From Chthoniobacter sp. (GTDB lineage: Bacteria; Verrucomicrobiota; Verrucomicrobiia; Chthoniobacterales; Chthoniobacteraceae): DNA of 64,000 bases. The position numbers were made by a program, and so were the translations under genes. Where the stretch lies: contig JAIOPH010000004.1 of NCBI GenBank assembly GCA_021414005.1, forward strand, positions 124,001 through 188,000, in the 5' to 3' direction. Below, piece by piece: positions 1 to 8,426 of this stretch. The number at the start of each line of letters is the position of its first letter. Position 1 is the stretch's first letter. The notes beneath the pieces are model-generated. The model saw nothing but the letters and a program-made list of their open reading frames with translations, made no database searches and had not been told where the DNA came from.

Positions 1-1320
1 AATGACCTGAAGCTTTCTCCGGAGGAGGTATATGCCCACGCGCAACCGACTTGGAAACTGGGTATCCGCTTCCTGTGGGGCCCGCGCGCGGAGTTTTTCT
101 ACACCTTTTCCAAGCAGTTCAATTTTCGCCGGCTCGATCTGCCGAAACCGAACGGCTTTTACTGCGACGAGGGCGTGGAGAACCTCGACGTGGTGAGCGC
201 CATGATGCGCCAGCACCGCGCGCTGCCGCGGGGGAAGAACGGCCTGCCGGATTTCGCGCAGCATCAGTTCCTCGCCTTCCACATCGAGAATGAAAGACTG
301 GTCGAATTCCTCGAAGGCTGCGCGCGGACGCGCGGCATCGAGTTCACAGACGGCACGGTGCGGGAAGTCGAACGCGGGGCCGAGGGCGTCGCGGCCCTGT
401 TGCTCGAAAGTGGGGAGCGGTTGGGGGCGGACTTGTTTGTCGATTGCTCGGGATTCCGCTCGGAGTTGCTCGGGCGCACGCTGGCCGAGCCGTTCCGCAG
501 TTTCGACCGATCGCTGTTTTGTGACCGCGCGGTGATCGGCGGCTGGCCGCGCACTGACGAAATCATCGAGCCCTACACCACTGCGGAGACGATGGAAGCG
601 GGCTGGTGCTGGCGAATCGAACACGAACGGTGGATCAACCGCGGCTACGTCTATGCGTCGCACTTTCTCTCCGACGACGCGGCGCTGGCGGAGTTCCGAC
701 GGAAGAACCCGAAGGTGGCCGGCGAGCCGCGGGTGGTGAAATTTCGCACGGGGCGCTACGAACGGCTCTGGGTGAACAACGTCGTGGCCATCGGCAATGC
801 CTCGGGTTTCGTCGAGCCGCTGGAAGCCACCGCACTCGGCGTCATCGTGAACCAATCCCGCTGGCTCGGCCAATGCCTCCGCGAAAACTCCCTGGCTCCG
901 ACTCCCGGCATGCGGGCGATCTACAACCGCGTGGCGGGAGATTCCTGGGAGGAAACGCGCGACTTCATCGCGCTGCACTACGCTTTCAATACGCGGATCG
1001 AGACCCCTTTTTGGCGGACCTGCCAGGCCGAGACCGACCTCGGCAAGGCCCGGGGCATCGTGGAGTTTTACCAGGAGAACGGACCCACCTCGGTCGCTGA
1101 GCCGCTGCTACTGCGACATCCGAGCGCCTTCGGGATGGAGGGTTACCTGGCCATGCTCGTGGGCATGCGCGTGCCGCATCAAAAGCCGCACCAGGCCGCC
1201 GTGACCGAGCGGGAGATCTGGCGTAACCACACCCAGCTCTGCAAGACCGTCGCCAAAAGCGCCTTCACCGTCCGCGAAGGGCTCGATTACATCCGCCAGC
1301 CGGGCGCGCGGTGGAGCTAG
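1..1320 (+). CDS. Flavin-dependent tryptophan-halogenase-like protein, 5' end cut by window
   Basis: The reading frame is open from base 1, so the N-terminal FAD-binding part lies outside the window; 439 codons are visible. The family uses FADH2, oxygen and halide to halogenate tryptophan or related aromatic groups. PTWKLGIRF, around codons 17-25, matches the segment carrying the catalytic lysine of tryptophan halogenases. GWCWRIEHE around codon 201 matches the conserved W-x-W-x-I motif, but with Glu where the canonical motif has Pro. VDCSGFRSELLG and AIGNASGFVEPLEATALG are flavin-contacting segments typical of the family. It is clearly homologous to the convergent gene at 1339-2868, for example in YTTAETM and NRGYV. 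Family assignment is firm; substrate and halide are unknown. Confidence 0.88.
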   Translation, partial: NDLKLSPEEVYAHAQPTWKLGIRFLWGPRAEFFYTFSKQFNFRRLDLPKPNGFYCDEGVENLDVVSAMMRQHRALPRGKNGLPDFAQHQFLAFHIENERLVEFLEGCARTRGIEFTDGTVREVERGAEGVAALLLESGERLGADLFVDCSGFRSELLGRTLAEPFRSFDRSLFCDRAVIGGWPRTDEIIEPYTTAETMEAGWCWRIEHERWINRGYVYASHFLSDDAALAEFRRKNPKVAGEPRVVKFRTGRYERLWVNNVVAIGNASGFVEPLEATALGVIVNQSRWLGQCLRENSLAPTPGMRAIYNRVAGDSWEETRDFIALHYAFNTRIETPFWRTCQAETDLGKARGIVEFYQENGPTSVAEPLLLRHPSAFGMEGYLAMLVGMRVPHQKPHQAAVTEREIWRNHTQLCKTVAKSAFTVREGLDYIRQPGARWS

Positions 1321-1338
1321 CTCATACGAGGGCGGACC

Positions 1339-2868
1339 TCACCGCCGCATGGCGTGCGGCTTGTCGTAGAATTTGTCGGGCCATTTCCATCCGGGCGCGC
1401 GGATCATTTGCAGCGCCTGCGGCACCGTGAAGGCGTCGCGAACGTGCTCGGTGATCTTCTGCTGGATGCGCTGCCACTGGAGCCGCTCCTCCGCGGAGGG
1501 CCGGTAGGCCGAGTCGTACGGTACGCTCATGCCCACGAGCATCGCGAGATGCCCTTCGGTGCCAAACTCGCGCGCATCGTTCGTGTCCAGCAGCAAGCGC
1601 CGCCACAGCACGCTCGGTCCGTTTTCGCGGTAGAACTCCACGAACCGCGCGGCCTCGTGCAGCTCAACCTTTTCCAGACACTCGCGCCAAAACGGTGTGT
1701 CCAGCCGGCGGTTGAAACGGTAGTGCAGGGCGAGGAAGGTGCGGATCGTGTCGAAGCTGCGGTTCAGATGCCGGTTGAAGTTGCTGATAGTGCTGGCGCG
1801 AGGCTGGAAATTCGCGTCGGCCAGGACCTCCGCCAGCGCCTGACACTGCATGCAAATCGCGGACAAGGCGCTCGCCTCCAGCGGCTCCACAAAGCCCGCG
1901 GCATTGCCGATCGCCACGACATTTTTCACCCACAGCCGCTCATACCGGCCCGCGCGAAACGGCACGATGCGTGTGGACTGGACCTTAGGGTTTTTCGTGC
2001 GGAACTCCGTCTCCGCCTCCGTGTCCGACGCGAAAGCACTGGCGAAGACATAGCCTCGGTTGATGTGGTACTCATGCTCGATCTGCCAGCACCAGCCGCT
2101 GCTCATCGTCTCCGCCGTCGTGTAGGGTTTGATCGGCTCCTCTTCCCGGCTCCAGCCACCGATCACCGCCCGGTCGCAAAACAGGGAATCCTTGTAGGAA
2201 TGAAAGGGCTCCCCGAGCGCCTTGCCCAACAGCTCCGAGCGAAAACCCGAACAGTCGAGATAAAGGTCCGCCGTCAGGACCTCCCCCGACTCCAGCTTCA
2301 CGCTGGAAATGCCGTGGTCATTCTGCAAAACTTCCGTCGCCGTCCCCTCAATGATTGGGATGCCGAGATGCCCTGCCACGGTTTCGAAATAGGCGACCAG
2401 CTTCTCGTTTTCCAGATGATAGGTCCACTCATCCGCGCAAAGCTGCGGGCGACCGTCCGGCCGCCGCAGCCAGATCTTGTTCTCGTGCATCAGTCGCGAC
2501 TGCAAACCCGCCGTTTCAAAAGCCTCCTCACCGTCCAGGTAATAGCCCGTGCCGCGCGGCAACGGTGGATAGATCGTGTCGAGTTCGTAGCCGAAGACGT
2601 AGTTGAAGTAAGGCCTCGGCCCCCACTCGAAACGGATGCCAATCTTCCACTGCGGCTCCACCAGGCGGTAGAACGTGGCCACATCCAGATTGCAGTAATG
2701 GTGCAGATGATACCCGACGGTTGTCGTGGTTCCCTCGCCCACCCCGATGATCCCGATGTCCTTTGACCGCAAGATCGTCACCGGCAATTCCGGCAACCGG
2801 CGTTTCAAAGTCAGCGCCGCGAGGAACCCCGCACTGCCGCCGCCGAAAATGAGGACCGCGCGGATCAT
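1339..2868 (-). CDS. Flavin-dependent tryptophan-halogenase-like protein
   Basis: A complete 509-aa protein from the ATG at 2868. An in-frame ATG at 2925 would add 19 residues before the flavin fold; I prefer the internal start because MIRAVLIFGGGSAGF puts the dinucleotide-binding GGGSAG at residues 9-14. IGVGEGTTTT follows, and WKIGIRF supplies the expected catalytic lysine at about residue 75. GWCWQIEHE keeps W-x-W-x-I but has Glu instead of Pro. Length matches the usual 500-540 aa. It converges on the upstream paralogue with 18 bp between stop codons. Two such genes side by side suggest a specialised-metabolite or peptide-modification locus extending left of the window. A partner flavin reductase is not visible. 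Substrate unknown. Confidence 0.9.
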   Translation of the reverse strand: MIRAVLIFGGGSAGFLAALTLKRRLPELPVTILRSKDIGIIGVGEGTTTTVGYHLHHYCNLDVATFYRLVEPQWKIGIRFEWGPRPYFNYVFGYELDTIYPPLPRGTGYYLDGEEAFETAGLQSRLMHENKIWLRRPDGRPQLCADEWTYHLENEKLVAYFETVAGHLGIPIIEGTATEVLQNDHGISSVKLESGEVLTADLYLDCSGFRSELLGKALGEPFHSYKDSLFCDRAVIGGWSREEEPIKPYTTAETMSSGWCWQIEHEYHINRGYVFASAFASDTEAETEFRTKNPKVQSTRIVPFRAGRYERLWVKNVVAIGNAAGFVEPLEASALSAICMQCQALAEVLADANFQPRASTISNFNRHLNRSFDTIRTFLALHYRFNRRLDTPFWRECLEKVELHEAARFVEFYRENGPSVLWRRLLLDTNDAREFGTEGHLAMLVGMSVPYDSAYRPSAEERLQWQRIQQKITEHVRDAFTVPQALQMIRAPGWKWPDKFYDKPHAMRR

Positions 2869-3017
2869 GTCTGGCCTGAGGGCGGAAGGATCTTCGGAGT
2901 GGGTGTTTCCCATAGGGCTTACCACGTTCCCTTCCCTGCATTCGCCATGTCAAACACTCCGTGAGACTGTCTCGGTTTCACGGACAGGATTGGGTAAAAC
3001 AAGCTGGAGCAAGCTGC

Positions 3018-3401
3018 ATGAACCAAACCAACACACCGAAAGAGAACACGACAAAGAGCCAGCGGGCGCGTCGGCACTATGACTCAGAATTCAAGAAAGC
3101 TGCCGTCGAGCATTGCGCGCGACACGGTGGTGACTTGAGCGGGACGGTGGGCGTGCGCATCAACTACTGGACCTTGCGCGACTGGGTGGAGGCGGCGTGG
3201 GCGGCAGCCGCTCCGCCAGGCACGCCACAGACGGCCAGCGAGTTGGAGGCGGAAGTCCGGCGGCTGCGGGACGAACTGGCCCGCGTGACCTGGCAGCGTG
3301 AAGCGGAGCGAGATAGACTGCCGCAGGCAGCTCGCTGGGTGCGCGCGGAGGCGCGCATCAAATCCTCCAAAAAATCCTTGGGCATCCTCTCGACTCCGTG
3401 A
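3018..3401 (+). CDS. IS3-family transposase OrfA-like protein
   Basis: 127 aa from the ATG at 3018; the frame extends upstream, but the earlier start lies before the likely element end. RRHYDSEFKKAAVEHCARHG matches the helix-turn-helix start of Transposase_8 proteins. A heptad-like stretch (ELEAEVRRLRDELARV) matches the leucine-zipper part, and KKSLGILSTP matches the usual C-terminal end near the orfA/orfB junction. The region between zipper and end (WQREAERDRLPQAARW) reads poorly against the family and may be altered. In intact elements OrfA binds the terminal repeats and is fused to OrfB by programmed frameshifting. Here the partner is broken, so this is a relic. Confidence 0.75.
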   Translation: MNQTNTPKENTTKSQRARRHYDSEFKKAAVEHCARHGGDLSGTVGVRINYWTLRDWVEAAWAAAAPPGTPQTASELEAEVRRLRDELARVTWQREAERDRLPQAARWVRAEARIKSSKKSLGILSTP

Positions 3402-3897
3402 ACACCCGCTACCGCGAGATCCAGCAGTTGGCCACCGCTCATACCGTGGCGGTGCTTTGCCCGCTGCTGGGCGTCTCGCGCAGCGGGTATTACGGCTGGC
3501 GGCAGCGCGCTCCGAGCCGCCCCCAGAGCAAGGATGCCCGACTCACCGAGGAGTTGCAGAGTGCCTTCGAGCAAAGTCGGCGCACCTATGGCCGACCGCG
3601 CCTGACCCGCGCCCTGCGGGCACTGCCACGGGGAGCGCCGGATCGGACGCCTGATGCGCGCCGCCGGCCTGTGCGCACGGCCCCACCGGCGCTTTGTGCC
3701 AAAGACCACCGAGAAGGCGGAGGGGAAAAGAGGGGGATGGAGGACCGGCGAGCAGACAGCCGGCACGATGGACCCATCGCCCCAACCGCCTGGCCGAACG
3801 CGCCGCGCCACCGACCCGCCCCGATGAAGTATGGGCCGTGGACATGACCTATCTCGAAACCACGGAAGGCTGGCTCTTCCTGGCCATCGTGCTCGAG
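3398..3897 (+). pseudogene. IS3-family transposase OrfB (DDE integrase), frameshifted and truncated
   Basis: The GTG at 3398 overlaps the orfA stop. The first frame reads MNTRYREIQQLA, SRSGYYGW and RRTYGRPRLTRAL, the typical OrfB N-terminus. Homology then passes to another frame near 3639 (GRLMRAAGLCARPHRRFVP), back to the first (DSRHDGPIAP), and finally to a third (NRLAERAAPPTRPDEVWAVD, then MTYLETTEGWLFLAIVLEL). The Asp in the segment DEVWAVDMTYL is the first DDE residue; the second Asp and the Glu are missing because the gene stops at about 3897. At least three frame changes plus the truncation make it non-functional. Confidence 0.85.
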
Positions 3898-6192
3898 CTA
3901 ACTTTTTTTCTGCTGCGCGAGGGTGAACCAGTCGGGGCCGGCCGGGGCACTGGGCTTGGCTGGGCCGGCGGCGGTGTAACGCTGCACGTCGCGCTTGCCG
4001 GCTTCGGCTTTGCGGTCGCCGCGGGGGCCGATCTCGACTTTGGTTTTGAGCGAAAGCGCGATGCGTTTCCGCGCCATGTCCACTTCCATGACGGTGGCCT
4101 GCACGCGCTGGCCGACCTTGAGCACGTCGGCGGGATTCTTCACGAAGTCGTCGCTCATCTGGCTGATGTGCACGAGGCCGTCCTGGTGCACGCCGATGTC
4201 CACGAACGCGCCGAACGCGGTGACGTTGGTGACGATGCCGGGAAGTTTCTGGCCGGGTTGAAGGTCTTCCATTTTCTCCACACCTTCGGCGAAAGAGAAC
4301 GCCTCGAATTGCTGGCGCGGATCGCGGCCGGGCTTGGAGAGTTCGGCGAGGATGTCTTTCAAAGTGGGCAGGCCGACTTCGGTGGTGACGTAATTCTCGG
4401 GGCGAATCTTCGCGCGTTTGGCACTGTCGCGCAGCAGGTCGGCGACGGAGCACCCGGCGTCGGCGGCCATTTTGTCCAACAGTTCGTAGCGCTCGGGATG
4501 CACGGCGCTGGCGTCGAGCGGATGCGCGCCGTCGCGGATGCGGAGGAAGCCGGCCGCCTGCTCGAACGCCTTCGGTCCGAGGCCGGTGACCTTCTGCAGT
4601 TCCTTGCGCGACTTGAAGGGACCGTGCTCGTCGCGGTGTGCGACGATGTTCGCCGCGACGCGCGCATTCAGCCCGGAGACGTAGGCCAGCAGATGCTTCG
4701 ATGCGGTGTTCAGCTCCACGCCGACGTTGTTCACGCAGCTCACGACCACGTCATCGAGCGTGCGCTTGAGCGCGTTTTGATCCACGTCGTGCTGATACTG
4801 GCCGACGCCGATGGACTTCGGATCGAGCTTCACCAGCTCGGCGAGCGGGTCCATGAGCCGCCGCCCGATCGACACCGCGCCGCGCACGGTCACGTCCTTG
4901 TCGGGGAACTCCTCGCGCGCCACATCGCTCGCCGAGTAGATCGATGCGCCGCTTTCGCTGACCATGACCACGGGGATCGCCGCGGGCAGGCCGAGCTTGC
5001 GGATGAAAGTCTCGGTCTCCCGCGACGCGGTGCCGTTGCCGATGGCGATGGCCTCGACTTTGAACTTCGTCACCACCGCTTTGATCATCGCCTCCGCCTC
5101 GGCCAGATCGCGCGCGCCTTTCTCGGGATAGATCACATCGTTCGCGAGAAGCTTTCCCTGGCGGTCGAGGAGCACGACTTTGCAGCCGGTGCGAAAGCCG
5201 GGGTCGATGCCGAGCGTGACCTTCTGCCCGAGCGGCGAGGCCAGCAGCAGCTCCCGCAGGTTGTCGGCGAAAACGCGGATCGCCTCCTCGTCCGCGCGCT
5301 TTTTGAAAAACGTGCGCGCCTCGCCCTCCATCGCGAAGCCGAGCAGCCGCTTGAAGCAATCCTGCACCGCGAGCCGCACCTGCTCAGACGCGGGCGCTTT
5401 GCCTTTGACGAACAGCCGCTCCAGCACGCTCACCGCCTCGATTTCATCCGGCACGAGGCGCGAAAACAGGAAGCCCTCCGACTCGCCGCGCCGGATCGCG
5501 AGGACGCGGTGCGACGGCGCTTTCTCCGCCGGCTCGCTCCAGTCGAAGTAGTCCTTGAACTTCGCCCCCTCCTCCTCCTTCCCGCTGATGACCTTCGATT
5601 TGATCACGCCTTTCGTGAGGTAAAGATTCCGCAATTGCGCGCGCGCCGTGGCGTCGTCATTGATCCGCTCCGCGAGGATGTCGCGCGCTCCCGCCAGCGC
5701 GGCGGCGACATCGGGGACGCTGTATTTTTTCGCGTCGATCTCGATCTCCGGCCCGACGAACGACACCGCCGCCGCCTGCGGATCGGTCGCGGCGTCCTGC
5801 GCCCAGAGCAGGTCGGCGAGCGGCTCCAGCCCGAGATCGCGCGCCACCGTCGCCTTCGTTTTCTTCTTCGGGCGGAAGGGCAGGTAGATGTCCTCCAGCG
5901 TGGTCATCGTCTCCGCGGCGTCGATCTTCGCGCGCAGCGTTTCCGTCATCAGCTTCCGCTCCACCAGCGACGCCACCATGGACTCGCGCCGCTTGTCGAG
6001 TTCCTCCAGTTGCTCCAGCCGGTCGCGGATCGTCGTGATCTGCACCTCGTCCAGTTCGCCCGTCTGCTCCTTCCGGTACCGGGCGATGAAAGGCACCGTC
6101 GCCCCTCCTTCCAAAAGCACCGCCGTGGCGGTGACCTGACGCGGCTGGAGCTTGAGTTCGGTGACGAGTTTGACGAGGTGCTTTTCGATCAT
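3898..6192 (-). CDS. tex: Tex-family RNA-binding transcription accessory protein
   Basis: 764 aa from the ATG at 6192 (MIEKHLVKLV); an in-frame ATG at 6213 would add seven residues. Domain order matches Tex: an N-terminal helical region with VPFIARYRKE and DIYLPFRPKKKTKA, a YqgF/RNase H-like domain beginning at TLGIDPGFRTG (about residue 325), a helix-hairpin-helix segment (NARVAANIVAHRDEHGPF and VTGLGPKAFEQ, about 505-545) and an S1 RNA-binding domain (GIVTNVTAFGAFVDIG, about 645-715). The C-terminal tail after S1 is short and basic. Tex is a conserved nucleic-acid-binding protein linked to transcription and stress tolerance. It is divergent from pyk, with about 107 bp between starts. Its stop codon directly abuts the IS3 remnant. 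Confidence 0.95.
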   Translation of the reverse strand: MIEKHLVKLVTELKLQPRQVTATAVLLEGGATVPFIARYRKEQTGELDEVQITTIRDRLEQLEELDKRRESMVASLVERKLMTETLRAKIDAAETMTTLEDIYLPFRPKKKTKATVARDLGLEPLADLLWAQDAATDPQAAAVSFVGPEIEIDAKKYSVPDVAAALAGARDILAERINDDATARAQLRNLYLTKGVIKSKVISGKEEEGAKFKDYFDWSEPAEKAPSHRVLAIRRGESEGFLFSRLVPDEIEAVSVLERLFVKGKAPASEQVRLAVQDCFKRLLGFAMEGEARTFFKKRADEEAIRVFADNLRELLLASPLGQKVTLGIDPGFRTGCKVVLLDRQGKLLANDVIYPEKGARDLAEAEAMIKAVVTKFKVEAIAIGNGTASRETETFIRKLGLPAAIPVVMVSESGASIYSASDVAREEFPDKDVTVRGAVSIGRRLMDPLAELVKLDPKSIGVGQYQHDVDQNALKRTLDDVVVSCVNNVGVELNTASKHLLAYVSGLNARVAANIVAHRDEHGPFKSRKELQKVTGLGPKAFEQAAGFLRIRDGAHPLDASAVHPERYELLDKMAADAGCSVADLLRDSAKRAKIRPENYVTTEVGLPTLKDILAELSKPGRDPRQQFEAFSFAEGVEKMEDLQPGQKLPGIVTNVTAFGAFVDIGVHQDGLVHISQMSDDFVKNPADVLKVGQRVQATVMEVDMARKRIALSLKTKVEIGPRGDRKAEAGKRDVQRYTAAGPAKPSAPAGPDWFTLAQQKKS

Positions 6193-6299
6193 GGCGCGGA
6201 ATAAGGCGCGCATGATGAGTGGCGAAAATGTGGAGTCAACCGCGCGCCGCCGCTCACGGTTTGGCTCGCCTTGGCGGGGTGGGGCGCGTTTTCTCGCGC

Positions 6300-7697
6300 A
6301 TGCGCAAAACCAAAATCATCTGCACTTTGGGGCCGGCGACGGAGTCGGCGGAAGTCCTCCACGCCATGATCGCCGCCGGGGCGAATGTCTTCCGGCTCAA
6401 CATGAGCCACGCCACCCACGAGTGGGTGCGCATCATCGTTCCGCGCATCCGCGCGGTGGCGAAGGAAATGAACGTCGTTATCGGCATCCTCATGGACACG
6501 CAGGGGCCGGCGATCCGCACCGGCGATTTGCCGACGAAGATCGAACTGAAAGCCGGCGACGTTTTCGAGTTCACGGTGCGCGGTGGAAAGAGCGAGGAAC
6601 TCTACTCGGTGGACGTGAATTACGACGGACTCATCGACGACATTTCGGTGGGCGACACCGTCCTCGTGGACAACGGCAACATCCACATGCGCGTGCTCGG
6701 GAAAGACGGCATCCGCATCCGCTGCGAAGTCCTGACCGCCGGCCAGATGGGCTCGCGGAGGCACATCAATCTGCCTGGCGTAAAAGTGAACCTCCCGCCG
6801 CTCACGGAGAAGGATCTGGCGGATGTCGCGGTCGGTGCGGAGATGCATGTGGACTTTGTGGCGCTCAGCTTTTGCCGCGAACCGGGCGATGTGGAGGAAC
6901 TGCGCAAAGTGCTGCGCGAGCACGGCAGCCAGGCGCGCATCGTGGCGAAGATCGAGGATCAGCTCGCGGTGAAAAACATCAACGCCATCATCGACATCAC
7001 CGACGTCATCATGGTCGCGCGCGGCGATCTCGGCATCGAGTGCCCGATGGAGGAGCTGCCCATCATTCAGCGCCGCATCGTGAAGCGCTGCCTGGCCAAA
7101 GGGGTGCCGGTGATCGTGGCCACGCACATGCTCGAATCCATGATCGCCAACCCCGTGCCGACACGCGCGGAAATCACCGACGTGGCGAACGCCGTCTTTG
7201 AGCAGGCGGATTGCGTGATGCTCAGCGGGGAGACCACGGTCGGGAAATACCCCGTGAAGTGCGTGGAAGTGCTGCACAAGGTTGCCGAGCGCATCGAGCA
7301 CAGCGGCGGCGCGGGTTTCGCCGAGGAGGCGCTGCTCGAGGACGACCGCAAAAAAACCGTGCGCTCCGCCGTCACGCTCGCCAACTCCCTGCCCGACGCG
7401 AAGCTCATCGTCTTCACTCGCCGCGGCACCATGGCGGACTACGTTTCCAACCTCCGCCCGCGCGCGCCGATCTATGCGTTTGCGCCCACTTTCGAGGTCT
7501 GCCGCCGGCTCACGGCGAACTGGGGCACCTTCCCGCACAACCTCGCCTTCGACCCGAATCCGAACCGCACGATCAGTGCGGCGGTAAATTTCCTCGTCGC
7601 GCAAAATCTCGCGCAGAAGGGCGACCACCTCGTCGTCGTCAGCGACATGCTGGCGGGCGAGGAGCGCTTCGACACCATCCAGCTCCGCGTGGTCTAA
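6300..7697 (+). CDS. pyk: Pyruvate kinase
   Basis: 465 aa. The start at 6300 gives MRKTKIICTLGPAT, the classic N-terminus; an upstream in-frame ATG at 6219 would add an unlikely 27-residue leader overlapping the tex promoter region. Visible signatures are VFRLNMSHATHEW, ILMDTQGPAIRTGD, the active-site lysine segment RIVAKIEDQLAV, the metal/phosphate segment MVARGDLGIECP and ATHMLESMI. The enzyme transfers phosphate from phosphoenolpyruvate to ADP in the last step of glycolysis. Length is normal for the bacterial enzyme, including the C-terminal alpha/beta domain. It is probably transcribed alone. Confidence 0.96.
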   Translation: MRKTKIICTLGPATESAEVLHAMIAAGANVFRLNMSHATHEWVRIIVPRIRAVAKEMNVVIGILMDTQGPAIRTGDLPTKIELKAGDVFEFTVRGGKSEELYSVDVNYDGLIDDISVGDTVLVDNGNIHMRVLGKDGIRIRCEVLTAGQMGSRRHINLPGVKVNLPPLTEKDLADVAVGAEMHVDFVALSFCREPGDVEELRKVLREHGSQARIVAKIEDQLAVKNINAIIDITDVIMVARGDLGIECPMEELPIIQRRIVKRCLAKGVPVIVATHMLESMIANPVPTRAEITDVANAVFEQADCVMLSGETTVGKYPVKCVEVLHKVAERIEHSGGAGFAEEALLEDDRKKTVRSAVTLANSLPDAKLIVFTRRGTMADYVSNLRPRAPIYAFAPTFEVCRRLTANWGTFPHNLAFDPNPNRTISAAVNFLVAQNLAQKGDHLVVVSDMLAGEERFDTIQLRVV

Positions 7698-7750
7698 CTG
7701 GCGGCGCTGGCCGGAGAAAAGCTGCTTTGGTTTCCGGCGGGCGGGTGCAT

Positions 7751-7776
7751 AGTTGGGGAGCGAAAAGTTCCCCCAC
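7751..7776 (+). promoter_or_regulatory. Leader hairpin covering the likely ribosome-binding site of the pseudopilin gene
   Basis: AGT-T-GGGGA at 7751-7759 pairs with TCCCC-C-ACT at 7768-7776 (eight pairs with one mismatch, loop of about eight bases). The only Shine-Dalgarno-like string before the ATG at 7779, GGGGAG, lies inside the left arm. The structure could limit translation. This is inference from base pairing only; it could also be a coincidence in GC-rich sequence. Confidence 0.35.
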
Positions 7777-7778
7777 TT

Positions 7779-8417
7779 ATGCACTCCAAAACTTCTCCGT
7801 CAGTCCGTCACCCGGCGTTCACGCTGGTCGAACTGCTCACCGTCATCGCGATCATCGCCATCCTCATGGCGCTGCTTTTTCCCCTGTTCATCATCATTAT
7901 GGATCGCGTCCGCAAAGCCGAGGCCACCGCCGCATGCACGGACACGGTGACTGCCGTGCGTGCCTTTCACACGGATTACGGCAAGTATCCCAGTGCCCTC
8001 GCCACCGCGCCCGCCACTCTCGCGGATGTGATCGTCGGAGACACCGTGGGCGGGGCCGCTGCGGGCAACGAAAACCTTTTCAATACTCTCCGCGCAATTT
8101 CCACCGGGACCAACACCGGCCACGTACTCAATCCGCGCAAGGTAACTTACATAGAGGGGCGCAACGCCAAGAGCTCCACGGCTCCGAAAAGCGGCTTCGC
8201 GTCCAGCGGGGCCTACTACGATCCGTGGGGTGCGCAATACTGCGTGGCGCTCGACGCCGACGCCGACAACCAACTCACCACGCTGCCCTACGCAGATTTT
8301 AATGGCGCGATCAAAGGCCCGCGGTTCGGCATCGGTGCCTACTCGCTCGGCAAAGATGGCAAGCTCGGCAAAGACGGCAGCTTCAAGGATTCGGACGACA
8401 TCATCACCTGGCAGTGA
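7779..8417 (+). CDS. GspG-like type II secretion pseudopilin
   Basis: 212 aa. The N-terminus HPAFTLVELLTVIAIIAILM is a type IV prepilin signal: cleavage is expected before Phe, the Glu at mature position 5 is present, and the hydrophobic helix follows. Ala rather than Gly precedes the cleavage site, a tolerated variant. The C-terminal half has GAYYDPWGAQYCVALDAD and then YSLGKDGKLGKD and DDIITW, resembling the calcium-site region of GspG major pseudopilins. Proteins of this type are abundant in Verrucomicrobiota and Planctomycetota, often as orphan genes. No other secretion gene is adjacent, so partnership with a distant T2SS is inferred. The mutM-like gene follows after 9 bp. Confidence 0.85.
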   Translation: MHSKTSPSVRHPAFTLVELLTVIAIIAILMALLFPLFIIIMDRVRKAEATAACTDTVTAVRAFHTDYGKYPSALATAPATLADVIVGDTVGGAAAGNENLFNTLRAISTGTNTGHVLNPRKVTYIEGRNAKSSTAPKSGFASSGAYYDPWGAQYCVALDADADNQLTTLPYADFNGAIKGPRFGIGAYSLGKDGKLGKDGSFKDSDDIITWQ

Positions 8418-8426
8418 AAGCGCGTT

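Larger units (their letters stand above)
2962..3897 (+). mobile_element. Decayed, truncated IS3-family insertion sequence
   Basis: An orfA-like gene and a broken orfB-like gene overlap by GTGA, the usual IS3-family layout. The left limit is a guess: GAGACTGTCTC at 2963-2973 and the sequence after it could belong to the left terminal repeat. No matching right terminal repeat can be found, because homology to the integrase stops at about 3897 and the tex stop codon begins at 3898. The right end of the element is therefore lost. Several frameshifts in orfB show the copy is dead. Confidence 0.8.

Noticed and set aside
1354..2766. A 470-residue plus-strand frame opposite the second halogenase
   Set aside because: No domain resemblance; the antisense gene has all halogenase motifs.
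3694..6204. An 836-residue plus-strand frame opposite tex
   Set aside because: Only its first 70 or so codons carry meaning (the last piece of the IS3 integrase); the rest is His/Arg/Asp-rich antisense of tex.
6189..7784. A 531-residue minus-strand frame opposite pyruvate kinase
   Set aside because: The sequence is rich in His, Asp and Arg, typical of antisense in GC-rich genes, and pyk is unmistakable on the other strand.
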